Notes: generated by a model from the sequence alone, not told the origin. DNA of 64,000 nucleotides from Siphonodentalium dalli (GCA_032622095.1 CP136064.1:254512484-254576483); one strand, 5' to 3'. Positions 46,314 through 58,503 are shown, counted from the stretch's first letter. Program-made: numbers and translations.

Positions 46314-47024
46314 TCAAGACTCTACATCAAGTTGAAAGCAACAGTTCGGGTATATCGGCTCAGCTATTTGTCGGAATTGTACAATGTCGTTTGTGGACTT
46401 AAGTGTTAGTTGCATATACTGAACTGAGCCATGCAAGTTGTGTAATAACCGAAGGGAGTCAGAAAATGAGAATCCAATACCAGTGGTGTCCAATAGCTCG
46501 AGACGTTCCAGGTCGCGTGTGATATGTATTACCGTCGATGGGGATATCTTGGTGCACGATATGTACAACCATCTAAGATGAACACAGTTCTGTATTACCT
46601 GTACTTTAATGTCACTCAAATTACTGCATTCCGATATATCCAGGGATGTTATATTTGTTGGAATTTGCAGAAAACACAATGTAGATATTTCGCAGGCCGC
46701 TAGATTTAGTGATAGTAGTTTCTCTGATCTGAGAAGTCCAGACACTATCTCAAAGTTTAGTTCGGATGTACTGCATTCTACCTGCGCATATCCAATGTCA
46801 AAGTCCACGAATGCCTTTGAATGTGACATTACACATTCAAGTTGTTGTATGTTAAACGTGAGCCCATCGGGGAAATCGCAAAAGTGTCGCCACAACACAG
46901 AGTTTTGCACAACAACTTCGTGAAATCGCCTGCACGTTCTTGATACTAGCTGAATTAGTTCATGCAGGGGAATCAGTTTGAAAATTAGAATCAGTATTTC
47001 CTCGGGTAGATCAATTAATTTCAT
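46314..47024 (-). CDS. F-box/LRR-type protein
   Basis: 236 residues from ATG at 47024. Residues ~4-50 form an F-box: DLPEEILILIFKLIPLHELI, then a hydrophobic RTCRRFHEVV segment and LWRHFCDF. F-box proteins bind Skp1 in SCF ubiquitin ligases and bring substrates for ubiquitination. Residues ~105-215 look like degenerate leucine-rich repeats (LLSLNLAACEIS, ITSLDISECSNLSDI, LRWLYISCTKIS, LERLELLDTTGIG), the usual substrate-binding part. A splice acceptor TTTTATTTATCATTTCAG ends at 47038, 13 bases before the ATG, so a 5'-UTR exon lies upstream. The coding part here is in one exon and ends TGA at 46314. It is short compared with many FBXL proteins; the ORFs that follow may be its tail. Confidence 0.75.
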   Translation of the reverse strand: MKLIDLPEEILILIFKLIPLHELIQLVSRTCRRFHEVVVQNSVLWRHFCDFPDGLTFNIQQLECVMSHSKAFVDFDIGYAQVECSTSELNFEIVSGLLRSEKLLSLNLAACEISTLCFLQIPTNITSLDISECSNLSDIKVQVIQNCVHLRWLYISCTKISPSTVIHITRDLERLELLDTTGIGFSFSDSLRLLHNLHGSVQYMQLTLKSTNDIVQFRQIAEPIYPNCCFQLDVES

Positions 47025-47170
47025 TTGGGCCTGGCTCCTGAAATGATAAATAAAATACTATGAGCTGTATATAAACCATTTGAGAAGTAGGCCTACGTTA
47101 TGTCACTTATGACGTGACGTCACTTATGACGTGCCGTCATGAGTGGATTAATTATTAAACAGTAATTTAA

Positions 47171-47618
47171 AGTGGCACTCTCCGTTCCAGTGTTGATATG
47201 GTCAAATTTGGGTGAAATATACCAAGTTTTGACATCATATGGCATTACAAAGGTTTCTCCGTGCTGATTATACTGTACCCACTTGTTGTGGGGTGGCAAT
47301 TTCACCAAATAGTTCTAAATCGGACTTATATCTTCACATCTATATACAATAGCATGACGTCGTGTTTGGCGAAACGCATGCAATTGAATGGGAAAACGCT
47401 CTTTATCGTGACGTGCCACATACTAGTCTCATTTGAAATTACGTTTGGGGACCCCAAAGATAAGATCGAGGCGATAAAATAATAACGTAAATTGCTGATA
47501 ATTGACGAAATATGAAGTATATATATACGGGGGTATGAGGTTCGTCGTATCTAAATAATTATTATAAAGGTAGAGCGAACAAATTTAGTACCGTATGGTT
47601 TGAACGGAGAGCGCCACT
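47171..47618. mobile_element. 448-bp TTAA-flanked TIR element
   Basis: TTAA at 47167-47170 and 47619-47622 flank ends AGTGGCACTCTCCGTTC and, inverted, AGTGGCGCTCTCCGTTC (one mismatch in 17). The interior lacks a transposase. It lies 130 bp upstream of the F-box acceptor and so probably within the 5' intron. Confidence 0.7.
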
Positions 47619-47840
47619 TTAAATATGCGTTTATATGTAAAACACCAACGCATAATTTCTTTTAACAAATGTGTTCATAGTTTATATTTTTTAAATATTA
47701 AACTTTAGAACTTACTCAACATGATAGTTATAAAAGATGACAATAAACGATGTATGGACGCTATATAGTATGACAAACATTGAAGTTGTTACTGGACAGC
47801 AAATTGGATATTTGATATACATTCTCTTAAAATTGTATAC

Positions 47841-47899
47841 CCCCCCCCCCCCACACACACACACACACACCCACCCACTCACACACACCCTCACACACA
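47841..47899 (+). repeat. C13-(CA)n compound microsatellite
   Basis: A run of about 13 C followed by ACAC repeats and CACCC interruptions. A minus-strand frame through it is a by-product. Confidence 0.9.
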
Positions 47900-48129
47900 T
47901 ATAAGGGTCGTTTCAAGTTGCGAACTTCGGACATTGTGTAAAACCAGTGTCAGGATAGGGGCATGCCTAAATTTGGCGCTAAACGTTTCTACATATATAC
48001 TAGTAACTATGGCCATTCAGCCTTCAAAAGTCGGTGATTACGCTTTTGTTTATTCACGCCCCTGTTTTTCAGAGGAAGTTGTGCGATTCATCTCCAAATG
48101 AAACCGAAATATACCAACTCTAATTGTCA

Positions 48130-48660
48130 GTGCAAGACTGTTCTATCTCCATGATATACAAAAGATGAGGGCAGCAGGTTCAATTGCGTCAGTGCTAGAA
48201 TGTTCTATCTCCATGCGAGCTGAAAATGGGGTTTTCATAGGATAATGTTTATTCATATGCACACAAATTACACACAACAGTAAACGACACATTCATAAAT
48301 ACATCAAACGACATAATATTACCTTTATCGCCAACAAAACTGTATTTTGATATCAAAATGTCGAACGATTGGTCGCATTATAAATCTCAATCTGCCATTC
48401 GCCAAACTTCGGTCACGTGGTCACGTACGGCGCATATCATTGGTCATGGACATAGAACATTTAAGCATTCAGATATTTAACATATTTGGAGATGGAACAA
48501 TTTTACATTGCGTTTTGTGTGAAAATGTGTCATCTAGTGCAGAGTATCTCGGTATCATCCGACGCAGAATGAGGAGACAAATAGAATGACACCAAAAGCT
48601 CAGTTTCCCGCCAAAATGGACATAGAACAGTTCAGCACTCAGGCGACGAATTTGGCTGAA
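48130..48660. repeat. dispersed ATAGAACA motif, second cluster
   Basis: The phrase related to ATGGACATAGAACATTTCAG occurs at about 48141 and 48199 (minus), 48447, 48487 (weaker) and 48615 (plus). It is surrounded by unique sequence, so this is not a simple tandem array. An open frame at 48347-48589 is not supported. Confidence 0.55.
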
Positions 48661-49240
48661 GGGGTCGCTCTCATCAAAAACGTGCTGAAAGGTTCACAGG
48701 GTTTGAAAATGTGATGAAGGGTACGGTACACATGGTTTGTGATCGACACGAACGGAACACCATTACTTAAATTGTGTTAATGAAAGTCTGGCGAGCATTA
48801 GCAGTTTGTTTTCAGTACATTTTAATATTCATTGGAATGTAAACAATTATTCTCTAACAGAAATCATGGCAGATACGAAGACTTAATGTCCTTTAGAACG
48901 ACATTTCAAACCCGGTGTACCCTTCAGCACATTTTGAAAATCATGTGTACCTCTCAGCACTTTTTTTGATGATAGTGGCCCCTTCATCCTTACGCTGGGT
49001 CAGGGGCACACCGAAGATGTGGAGGTGGCTCATAGCTATTCCCAGATAAATTGGCAAACCAGAAATATCACTATCAGGATCTCATCATTTATTTAATCAC
49101 ACAGAGGTCACCAAATCACATTGAGTCAAACAATACTATTAGCATGAATAGTGGGGACTGTTCTCCAATGCAACTGCTAGTGCTACCAATTAGTATAATT
49201 GTACCCCGAAAAATTAATGTTTGTGGAACTATAGAAATGG

Positions 49241-49830
49241 GCTCCGTCCGTCCGTTCGTTCGTCAATTCGTCCGTTCGTCACACTTTTGAGTACCTTCAT
49301 GGTGTAATCAACTCCTTCTACAGTTTTCATCCTAGAGATTTAAAACTTCAGAATATTGTTGCCCATATATTAAAGATGTGCAACATGTATATAGATGACG
49401 GAAAAAGTATTTTTTGACAAAGTTATTAACCCTTTTCGACTTAGAAAATTTCAACATTTTTTATGATTTTCTGTACGGTGTAATCAACTCCTCCTACAGT
49501 TTTGATCCTAGATATTTGAAACTTCAGAGTATTGTTACCCACATATCGGAGATGTGCAGCATGTATATAGGTGACGAAAACATAATGTTTTGACGAAGTT
49601 ATTAACACTTTTCGACTTAGACAATTTTTAACATTTTTTATAATTTTCTGTATGAGGGTACCCTCGTGGTGTAATCAACTCCTACAGTTTTGATCGTAGC
49701 TATTTGAAACTTCAGAGTGTTGTCACCCACATATTGGAGATGTGCATCATGTATATAGATGAGGGGAAAGGTTTTGTTTTTACGGAGTTATTAACCCTTT
49801 TCGACTTTTTTTTTTTAATTTCTTTAACAA
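49241..49830 (+). repeat. 180-190 bp tandem repeat, three copies
   Basis: Copies start GGTGTAATCAACTCC at 49301, 49478 and 49668. Each runs through ACAGTTTTGATCCTAG, TTGAAACTTCAGAGT, GATGTGCA.CATGTATATAG and TTATTAACCCTTTTCGACTT. Preceded by CCGTCCGTCCGTTCGTTCGT at about 49247. Confidence 0.85.
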
Positions 49831-49999
49831 AGCGGCATCGACTTGCCACGTTTTCGGGGGACACTGGGGTCTACTGATCTTTTATTTCCCTATAATGCTC
49901 ATCCTTCACGTACCCTTAGTTTTAAAGTAAGGAGTGGTGTATTTATCAGTAATATTCAGGAAGTTTCAATTAGTGATTGATCGAAAACTGACTATTGAC

Positions 50000-50900
50000 T
50001 GGAGACTGGAGACCTAGATGCTCAAGGGAGCATCCCTTTATAGCGGATTTGACGGGAGCTTTTCAGATAATTGGCCAGTGAAAACGCGCGAAGCTGTCAA
50101 GTTTCAAAACTTGAAAAAAAAATTGAGGTTTTGAAACTCCAAAGTTAAAGGAAAAGTTGTATAACTTTAAGAGTTATACGATTTATTAAAAACAAATTAA
50201 CTGATTTTTTACGTGACTAAACAAGCTTTCCAACGATGTGATACACGATGGAAAACGATACAGCACGCAAAAGCGTTCCCTTAGTGCATGAAGGTGTGAA
50301 TAATTTAAAAGCTGAAAAAGTTAGTTAAATTTACTACATGTACATGTATGTATAACGTACATGTAAGTTGAAGTTTACACTAATGAGTTATCAATTTTGA
50401 TAATTGTATCGCAAAACAAAAGTGATCAATTTTTAGTGCGCAATATCCTCTCAAAATCGATCCCATCGGCTTGGGTCGTTTGGATAATTTGCCATAAAAA
50501 TCCATAACAGGTGGTTGCAATACACATTTTTGATAGAAGCATATCAAAGACCGCAGTGTTCCCTGGCACCACCGAGTGCGCAGGTCTAACCCAAATAGTT
50601 CCCCAAAACAATTTAATACACAGCTTATACACAGCAAACAAACTCGATAGAAAGTATTCTATAAAACAAATAATTTCAATTAACGATATTTTCCGATGGA
50701 GTGAATAATGATAATTTCGGAGAACTAGAAGTGAAAAGGTGTGGCGAATTATGAAATGAGTAATTGAACACAAAGTATGAATTAGAGTTTTTAAATTATT
50801 CCCCGCGCTCGCGAATTGGCAAAATACTGCAAAACGCAATTTCTAAAACAGGTAAATATTACGGAAGCTTATTAAATGACACTAAGTGGGTTTATAAAGT
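50000..50900. other. non-coding stretch
   Basis: A homopolymer-rich area (GTTTCAAAACTTGAAAAAAAA) and short frames on both strands. No recognised gene or element. Confidence 0.4.
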
Positions 50901-50919
50901 ACTAGCAGATTAGCACGCC

Positions 50920-51350
50920 ACTGGCGGCATTTGTCGATCCATTAATTTTTGTTTTTCAATGAGGTAATTCTGCCCTTTAATCAAGAGAAATGATGGTCTC
51001 ACCATGGACCAACAACAATCCAAGTACACCATTTGGGAATTTTTCCCCACACCAATTCAATTCCTGAGTAACTGGGTTTGTATTTTTCTGCCTATACTTT
51101 CATTCATCTATCCATTCGTGGCGGCATTCGTCCCATGGCTATGGTCGATCCATTTATTTTTATTTTTCAATGAGTTAATTCTGACTTTTTAATCAAGAGA
51201 ACTGATGGTACCGTCCCGACTTGACCATAAATTAACTAATACTGAAGTTATCAATCAGAAACCATCTCGGACGAACGGACGGAAATACAGACATGCCACT
51301 GGCGGGATTGGTCCCATGGCTTTGGTCGATCCATTAATTTTTGTTTTTTC
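50920..51350 (+). repeat. diverged repeat, three copies
   Basis: GGTCGATCCATTAATTTTTG and CACTGGCGGCATT phrases recur near 50921, 51120 and 51290, two followed by TTTAATCAAGAGAA.TGATGG. Open frames across it are incidental. Confidence 0.65.
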
Positions 51351-52454
51351 AAGGTAACCCCGTACTATGTACTGCAAATAAAAAGGTACGATTTACTGCA
51401 AGTACGTTACATGTATTTACGCAATGCGTCGAAAATGGAAACATAAGACGATCGACGAAATGAACTCAAAAGTATTGTTCCCGGGCAATACAAAATATCT
51501 TATGACTTCCAATAAATCTCTCATAGTCCACACCCTGGGGCGTAACTGGGAAGTGAAGACATCATTTTAGAAGGCCCCACAATGGATGAATTGACGCGGA
51601 ATCAAGTGATTTAGGGTGACAAACATGACGATGTCAGAAAGAATAAAATATCTCGAACCCGGTGGTCCTAGAATACGCTTCATGGGAAAATGGACAGATT
51701 CCACGCTTTAATCGTAATAGGCAATTGTCGAAGAGACATAAACGCATTTATTAACAATTTCGCCAGCCTTGGTAGGGAAGATTCGTAGAAGCGTTGCGTT
51801 GTAAACAAACGCTCTTTTATAGCGACGCGTCATATACAAAAGCCGTATGCGAAAACCGAAGGCAATACAGAGCGTTATTCGGTTAACCAAACCAAATTTG
51901 GAAAATACATGTAGAAGGAGCGTTATTGCGTTAACCACACCCTGCCAATGACGGTGACTGGGGAAGGGAGAATGAGTGTTCTGACCTTTTCCCGTCACTT
52001 TCTACCCTTAGATAGGAAGTTTGAGCTAAACCGGTCCAGCCGTTTTCGAGTTTATACAGGACAAATATATTGTAGATTTGTTACTGTATGTAACGATATG
52101 AAATATATGAAAATTGATGCATTATAAATAATTATTTGAGGCGATAAATATCATAGCTAATCCTATTTCCGTGATATAACAAAGAACGAAAATTTTATAA
52201 AATTGAACTTAATGATCCGAGAGGTCATTCCTGTCTATTTAATAATATTAGAGCACCAATCAAATTGAGTTTGAGCAACATGCATTATTATTTCCGGAAT
52301 TGATCAAGATATTGAATCTACATAGGTATGGTGTTGAATATTGTATTAAATATAGTGTTCAAGGTATTCCACAATGCATAAGAGAGTTAATTAAACGCTA
52401 TGATCGACACCAATCGCCGTAGTCAGTTTTCGCACATAATTGACATTGGCGTGT

Positions 52455-54112
52455 CGACAAAACATAACACTTTTAGTCCAGGAGATATTGGTAAACCTCT
52501 GCACCCACCCCAAGACTCAACTGCACCCCACTAGTTTGTTTTCTTACTGTCTCCTCTAATTTTGTTCGGTTGTTAACAAGAACAAAAATGGCCGCAGAGA
52601 CTCCAGACAAGATGGCGTCCATCATGGTGGCCATTTTTTGTATATGCACCAAGTCTCTTTGGTCGCCGTTATAGTAAAGATGATATCACATGCGGTCTTG
52701 CTTTCCGCTCGATTCGTTATGCTAATATACAACCCTTACAAATTAGCCAATAATCCGACACTAGAATCCAATATGGCGGCCAAGATGGCCGCCGAAATGT
52801 AAAAAATGCTATTTTTCTGACAGTTCACCACCTTTTGTTTGTCTTTGTGAGAAAATATTGGCATCTTGGCGTAACGTTATACATATATCGTATAGAAGAG
52901 TCATTGGCGAACACATGGGGACCATAATATACATTCATTGTGGGACATTTTTGTCCGATATCACGTTTTCCCAAATGCCGGTAAAATAGGTCAAAGCGAA
53001 TCGACGTTAATAAACGGTGTAATGTTTCGAATCAATGAATGTTATTGCTATCATAACAACACCCATGCATATATAATTATGTGCAGGAGATACTCGAGCT
53101 AGGATTCCTCTTATACCTAAGTTCAGGAATATTCACCCAAATCCAAGATGGCGGCCAAAATGGCCACCAGAAATAGAAAAATCGCCGAAAATCGCTGATT
53201 TTAACATCAGTGAGCATTATTGTCATGACAACTCCACACCTGCTTACTATTATGAGTTGGGAACACTTAGGCGAAGAACTTTCCTTGTACCATATCTAAA
53301 TAAAAGTCCCCCAAATCCAAAATGGCGCCCACAATGGCGGACAGATTTAGAAAAATCACCGAAATTTCCTCTTATTCACATCATTGGGCATTATTGTCGA
53401 GACAACTCCACCCATGCTTACAGTTGAGTTGGAATACTGAAGTGAAGTAATTACCTTACATCTCATGCAAGAAATGGTTTTCCAAATCGAAGATGGCGGC
53501 CAAAATGGCGACCGAAATTTGAAAACACGTCTACATTTCTTTACTTTCTTACGATGGGCGTTATTGTTTCGCGATTTCTACCCACCATTACATGTTGATA
53601 TGGAATATTGATATGAAATATTCATTAGGGTTTGGCAATTAATACTGAGTCAAGATGGCGGCCAAACTGGCGGCCAGAAATTGAAAAGAAGTCGATATTA
53701 TCACATACTAATTTCAACGTTTTGTCATAATATCGATCTGTACAGACGAAACGGTACATAATATAAGCCATCTATTAGTTCCAATATAAGTCGTAGCATT
53801 TTGGAAGGATGAAAACCCACAATCGCGATGTGACATTTCAAAATCCATTCTATAAAGGGCGCATACTGGTCGTAACCGTATATAGGTGCGCCGAATAGTC
53901 AAATTATGACTTCCAAGAATCAAAACAACAGTACCTAAGCTTATTCTGATTTGCCACATTCAGCATTATCTGGACCAGTTTCCGTCTCTTCGTCAGATTA
54001 ATCTATCTCGCTCACAACAACACAGTTTTCTACACTTCTTTGTAGAAGGGTCCCACTAACCGAAATGTTTCAAACAATATATATGCCGGTGTCCAGCTCA
54101 CGTGTTTGTTTC
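52455..54112 (+). mobile_element. left arm of a 9.6-kb inverted-repeat structure, with GATGGCGGC array
   Basis: About 1.65 kb that matches the reverse complement of 60495-62080 in the same order: AGTCCAGGAGATATTGGT, the CTCCAGACAAGATGGC block, four ~170-bp diverged tandem units (around 53143, 53321, 53492, 53651), TGACATTTC..TCCATTCT, and CCGGTGTC(C/T)AGCT at the inner end. Each tandem unit begins with AAGATGGCGGCCAAAATGGC or a near variant and continues to ATTATTGTC.GACAACTCCAC. No intact protein frame; type of element unknown. Confidence 0.75.
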
Positions 54113-54235
54113 GAAAGCTTTGAATTCTTATTCTTGGCGAGTTTCATTCGTGGTATAGCTTATGGTATAATTCAGATGCTACATATGGGTTATGGGCGAT
54201 AAACTAGACATGTATTCGGTCGGTGCGTATACTAG

Positions 54236-55605
54236 TGGTCGCAAAAATGGCAAGTTAAATTCAATCCCATCAAAACAGAGTCACTTCTGATATCATGGAA
54301 GACCAACGCTATCGACCACCCACCGCTTCAAATGTCTGGGCAGAATATTGAAGAAATTGAAACACATAAGCACCTAGGTCTAACCTTTAATGGGGATGGT
54401 ACCTGGCATGATCATATAACTGATATTGAAAATCGAGCTGCAAGTCGACATTATATACTGAGGAAGTATAAATTCATTTTGGACAGGAGAACCATCGAAC
54501 GTACATACTTATCTTACATCCGCCCAGTAACGGAATATGCTTCCTCAGTAAGGGATAATTGTACATATGAGGATTCAGGCCATCTCGAAGACATCCAATA
54601 CGAAGCCGCGCGATTGGTCACAGGGGCAACTAGAAGCTGTAGTAAGGAATCTTTATTACAGGAAACCGACTGGGACACACTTTCGAGCAGAAGAGAAAAA
54701 GCAAAACTTATTCAATTTTTTAAAATGATTAAGCGAGACACGTCTCCTTACTTATATACGCTTGTCCCTCCGGTATCTGGAAGCCAAACCAATTACGATT
54801 TCAGACAAAAAGGCCTCAGGTGCCCCCGTTTTTTTTTTGCGACAAGATATGAAAATTCATTCCTGCCAGCCACCGTAAAACTATGGAATAGCCTTCCACC
54901 TGAAGCGAAAAGTTGTGACACCGTATCAGAATTCAAGAGATATATCTCCAAAAATCACAATAGCATACCATCATATTATTATACAACGTTTACAAGACCA
55001 AGCCAAATCTACCACTGTCGTCTGAGAACCTACTGCAGTAACTTGAAATATGATCTGTTTTGTAACCACCTAAATAATAATCCATTCTGCGATTGTGGGG
55101 AACTAGAGACCGCCGAACATTTTTTACTTCACTGTCCAATTTACAAAAAAGTGAGAGATAACTGTTTTGTGGGTCCTATTATGACACTAAATGTGAACAC
55201 TTTACTTAATGGGTCGTTTAATTCAACGCACAGTGAAAATACAGTCGTTTTCATGTCACTCCAAAAGTTCATAGATAGAACCAAACGATTTAACTGAGTT
55301 CCATCACTAACAGATATACATATCTCATCCAAAGAGTATTGAAAATAAATAAGAGCGCTCTCACAGTTAAATTATGTAATCGGGGGGGGGGGTCGGACCT
55401 GCGGCGATCAGCCGCGGATATGCTCGCGGGTGTCTGTGGAACGGACAATTCATCACTCGAGACCAAAATATATCATGAAGAAATTTTATATCGCGGAAAT
55501 GGCCACGAATAAGCCTAGGCTTACTGCCAGATCCCTTTTTCTCATATGAATGTTTGTGTATGTTATATATGTATTTATGTGCCTTTTGAGAAATAAAATA
55601 TTGAT
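54236..55605 (+). mobile_element. LINE 3' portion (CR1/jockey-like)
   Basis: The open frame runs from about 54236 (no start; the element is 5'-truncated) to 55297. It begins WQVKFNPIKTESLLIS and IEEIETHKHLGLTFNGDGTW, the region just after the reverse-transcriptase palm. It continues LEDIQYEAARLVTGATRSCS and VKLWNSLPPEAKS, and ends with a zinc knuckle CDCGELETAEHFLLHC. The catalytic DD box lies in the missing 5' part. This ~350-residue frame has no stop, so the copy is younger than the one at 17580. The 3' end is near AATAAAATATTG at about 55593. G11 follows the ORF at about 55382. Confidence 0.85.
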
Positions 55606-55838
55606 TACACTAAGGACCTATATATCTGCGTATTTTCAGCTTTGATGACCTAATGGGGATAACGACATGTTCACCTGGTGATCTTCGCAAACAGCCACTT
55701 CTCAATATATGGTTCATCAATTCACATACTCATCTAATGTACTGAATACCCGGACAACTTCTGTATATGGCTTCGAATGTTGAAAGCGTGAGATTTGACG
55801 GATGCCTTTCTGCTAAGGCGCGGGAGACCATAATATAA

Positions 55839-55980
55839 GTTACAGGGCGAGTTGTTGCCGGATATACGGTGACATATGAGGCGAAGTGAGATTAATATCG
55901 GGCGAGGCGCTAGCCGAGCCCGATATTAATCTCGCTGGGCCTCATATGTCACCGTAGCCGGCAACAACGAGCCCTGTAAC
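55839..55980. repeat. 142-bp palindrome
   Basis: GTTACAGGGCGAGTTGTTGC..GGTGACATATGAGGC and GATTAATATCGGGC pair with their complements around GAGGCGCTAGCC. The ends GTTACAGGG/CCCTGTAAC are perfect; there are a few mismatches inside. Foldback element between the LINE and the Crypton. Confidence 0.9.
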
Positions 55981-56251
55981 GATTTTATCATGCCAACCAC
56001 ACTTGCTGGATCAATCGTGCCCACTTGCGATTTCACTGGGCTGGTTTGTATTATTGATTTGAGAATGTCAAGGACGTTGTGCCGGCGATTTTCAATTATT
56101 CGCAGCTAAAATTTGAAATGAAAATAACTAAATACTCAGAATAAATGGCATTTTTAATGTAATTATTTATGACAACAACAACTTGGACGTGCATCATGAT
56201 AGTCTGTCACAATGTCACATTTGGAACAATTATTGGTGAGTCAGGATTCTT

Positions 56252-57644
56252 TTATTTGTTGTTGAATTTTATGCTGATTTTGAGGATTGTGCAATTGTTG
56301 AACACAGGGAGCGTTCCTGCAAAGTTCTTTACATCTTTTTGACTGTGATTCTGTGATATATGCGTATCTCGCCCAGTCATAGACTCAATAACTTCATTGA
56401 GATCAAAATCATGAGAATCTTGTAACATGGTTGGTGATTTTTGGGGAGTAATGTTCGCAACCTCCAGTCCTTGAACTAAATATGAACTTCCAGGAGCTGG
56501 CACAGGGAACTCACTTGCTTTCATCTCATTGTTGGAATTCATAGCAGCAGTGCTGGAAGGTAATGCCAAATGAGATGGATGCTCTGTGTCCTTTTTCATC
56601 TCATTTGCTGGTGTCAGTCCCATATGTCGCTTTTCATCATCGGTGACTCATTGATAAATAGACAGAGACGAAACAGACTTATGTCCGGTTACAGACATTA
56701 TTTGGCTTGCGCCAAAAGAGTTTGCAGACAAAATGCTGGCTCCTGTGGTTCTGATGCTGTGATTGGAGTAAATCTATGATAATTTGGCTTTTTTGCTCAA
56801 TTCTGTCATGAATCTACCCAGTGTCTTTTCACCAACTGGACTATTATAGTACCACGTAGATGACTCCGGTTGAAAACTGTCCAGTGGTCTTTGCCATAGA
56901 AATTCGCAATCGGGGTGTAATTTTGCAAAATAACTTTCAAAGCTGGTAACCGAGCAATATGGATTTCCTCTTACCTCCGGCATAATCCCACTGACAAGTT
57001 CCCGGTATCTTTCGCGGTGATTTTTTTGAGCTCGTCTTCTGTTTTTACGATGTATTTCAATCCAGTTTTGTTGTCATATTTGATGGCGAATGTTGATTTT
57101 GTCATATTTCTCATGTTTTCCCTTCCTCGCCTAAAGAAATAGAGTCGAACATCATATTGAACTTTATTGAAAAGTCCAAATGGAGTTGTTGGCCTCATAA
57201 AATTGACTCATACAGCTGTCTTCTGTCTTCTGCATTGATCATCGCATGATGCTCTGTTGATCCTAGCCCAAGTCTTTTCAATTCGGCGAGAGCTGCTCTG
57301 AAGCTCGCATTTGAATCTGCAAATTCAGGATCCTTTATGATGTCTACCTTCCTATCATGGGGTGGTGTGTTCAAATGCCTATTCAAGCTGTGTCGAATAT
57401 TCTCTAGCGAACTTGCCTTATAATGTTCACCATCAGGTTTCCTGGCGTCGATATAGAAATGACCAAGGGCCTCATTGAGGGCAACATTGTCAAATTCTTC
57501 AAAATTTGTATTCATGCACTTTTCTGTACGATATTCTCTAAAAGACTTAGAATGTTGATTGTTTGCCTGTATGGTACTACTGCAGTGCACCAACCTTCGT
57601 TTTTGTTCGATTTCTTCGTTTGAAGCGGAAGCGAAGCGTTTCAT
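56252..57644 (-). pseudogene. Crypton-type tyrosine recombinase, broken
   Basis: Reads from ATG at 57644 with an N-terminal domain (FEEFDNVALNEALGHFYIDA, SSLENIRHSLNRHLNTPP, DPEFADSNASFRAALAELKR). The catalytic half follows (YFFRRGRENMRNMTKSTFAI), then HSIRTTG, GHKSVSSLSIYQ and a tail ending VFNNCTI. These give the tyrosine-recombinase residues R..H-x-x-R..H..Y, and the layout matches DUF3504/Crypton proteins. The enzyme would cut and join DNA through the tyrosine. The copy is broken by frame changes at about 57197 and 56976, a TAG at 56776-56774 and a TGA at 56650-56648 directly after the catalytic Y. AATAAA follows the final stop. A host-domesticated gene is unlikely given four breaks. Confidence 0.8.
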
Positions 57645-57784
57645 TTTGTTTGTAATGAATGTAGAAATTCAAGTCTCGAAATGGGTTTCCGTAGAAAAGC
57701 AGACGTTTGTTTACAACGTACAGTATAAGGGGGGTAATCCTAATTATTTCGCGCCGGTTTGTTTTGTAGGTTACAAACAACTAA

Positions 57785-58228
57785 TTATATAGAGTTACGC
57801 TTCTTGAATTTGTGTAGGGAAACTCGAGTCAGCATAACAAATTTCTGGTTGCTGATTGGTTGATTATCATTGAGGGAAATATCCCTAATCGGGAACAGAA
57901 AATCATAACCTACGTAAATATGGCGATCGTGTATGTATAGATGTCCAGGAAGAGTCTGGTGGTGTCCAGAAGTTACGGAAGGGGTCTGGGTATTTTTATG
58001 CTGCTGATTTCTGTGCAGTAAATAGGGTAGTTGTGGAAATGCAAGATTATCGTTTGAAAAAAATACCGAAAAGGGCGCGTTTGTTGTCACATACTGGTGC
58101 AGAGGATGACGTTCTAAGGGAAAATTGACCACTTGAAGTTCAAATAGGTCAAACCCATGGCCGGCGGGACTTTTAGTTAACACTGTCGCCAATGGAAAAT
58201 AATTAGTTGTGTGTAACCTGTATGGCAA
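57785..58228 (-). other. 147-codon open frame upstream of the Crypton, unrecognised
   Basis: An open frame on the same strand as the recombinase, about 140 bp before it, ending VMLTRVSLHKFKKRNSI. It has no ATG at its start (TTG) and is rich in H, P, L and N. No domain recognised. It could be 5' sequence of the Crypton or chance. Confidence 0.2.
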
Positions 58229-58466
58229 CTGTGCTATGAATTAGTAGTGGATTAGTTCACTTATGAAGATAATTTTGGGCGTATTTCGTGTTTGATCAGC
58301 AACAATGCTCGCAATAATGTACTCATATCAGTTTCCCCGTAATCACAGACAGATTTTCACGGCATTGCTCATTGATCATCGACACAAATACAAGATTATG
58401 TTTAATTGAAGCGGTGATTTAATTTAACTAAAACAAAATGGCGGACATCGACCCCATATGGGAATC

Positions 58467-58503
58467 TAGCCCGTCCCATATGGATTCCATATGGGACGGG
58501 CTA
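58467..58503. repeat. perfect 18-bp-arm hairpin
   Basis: TAGCCCGTCCCATATGGA, one T, then its exact complement. A partial extra CCATATGGG lies 14 bp before it. It would form a very tight cruciform. Confidence 0.9.
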
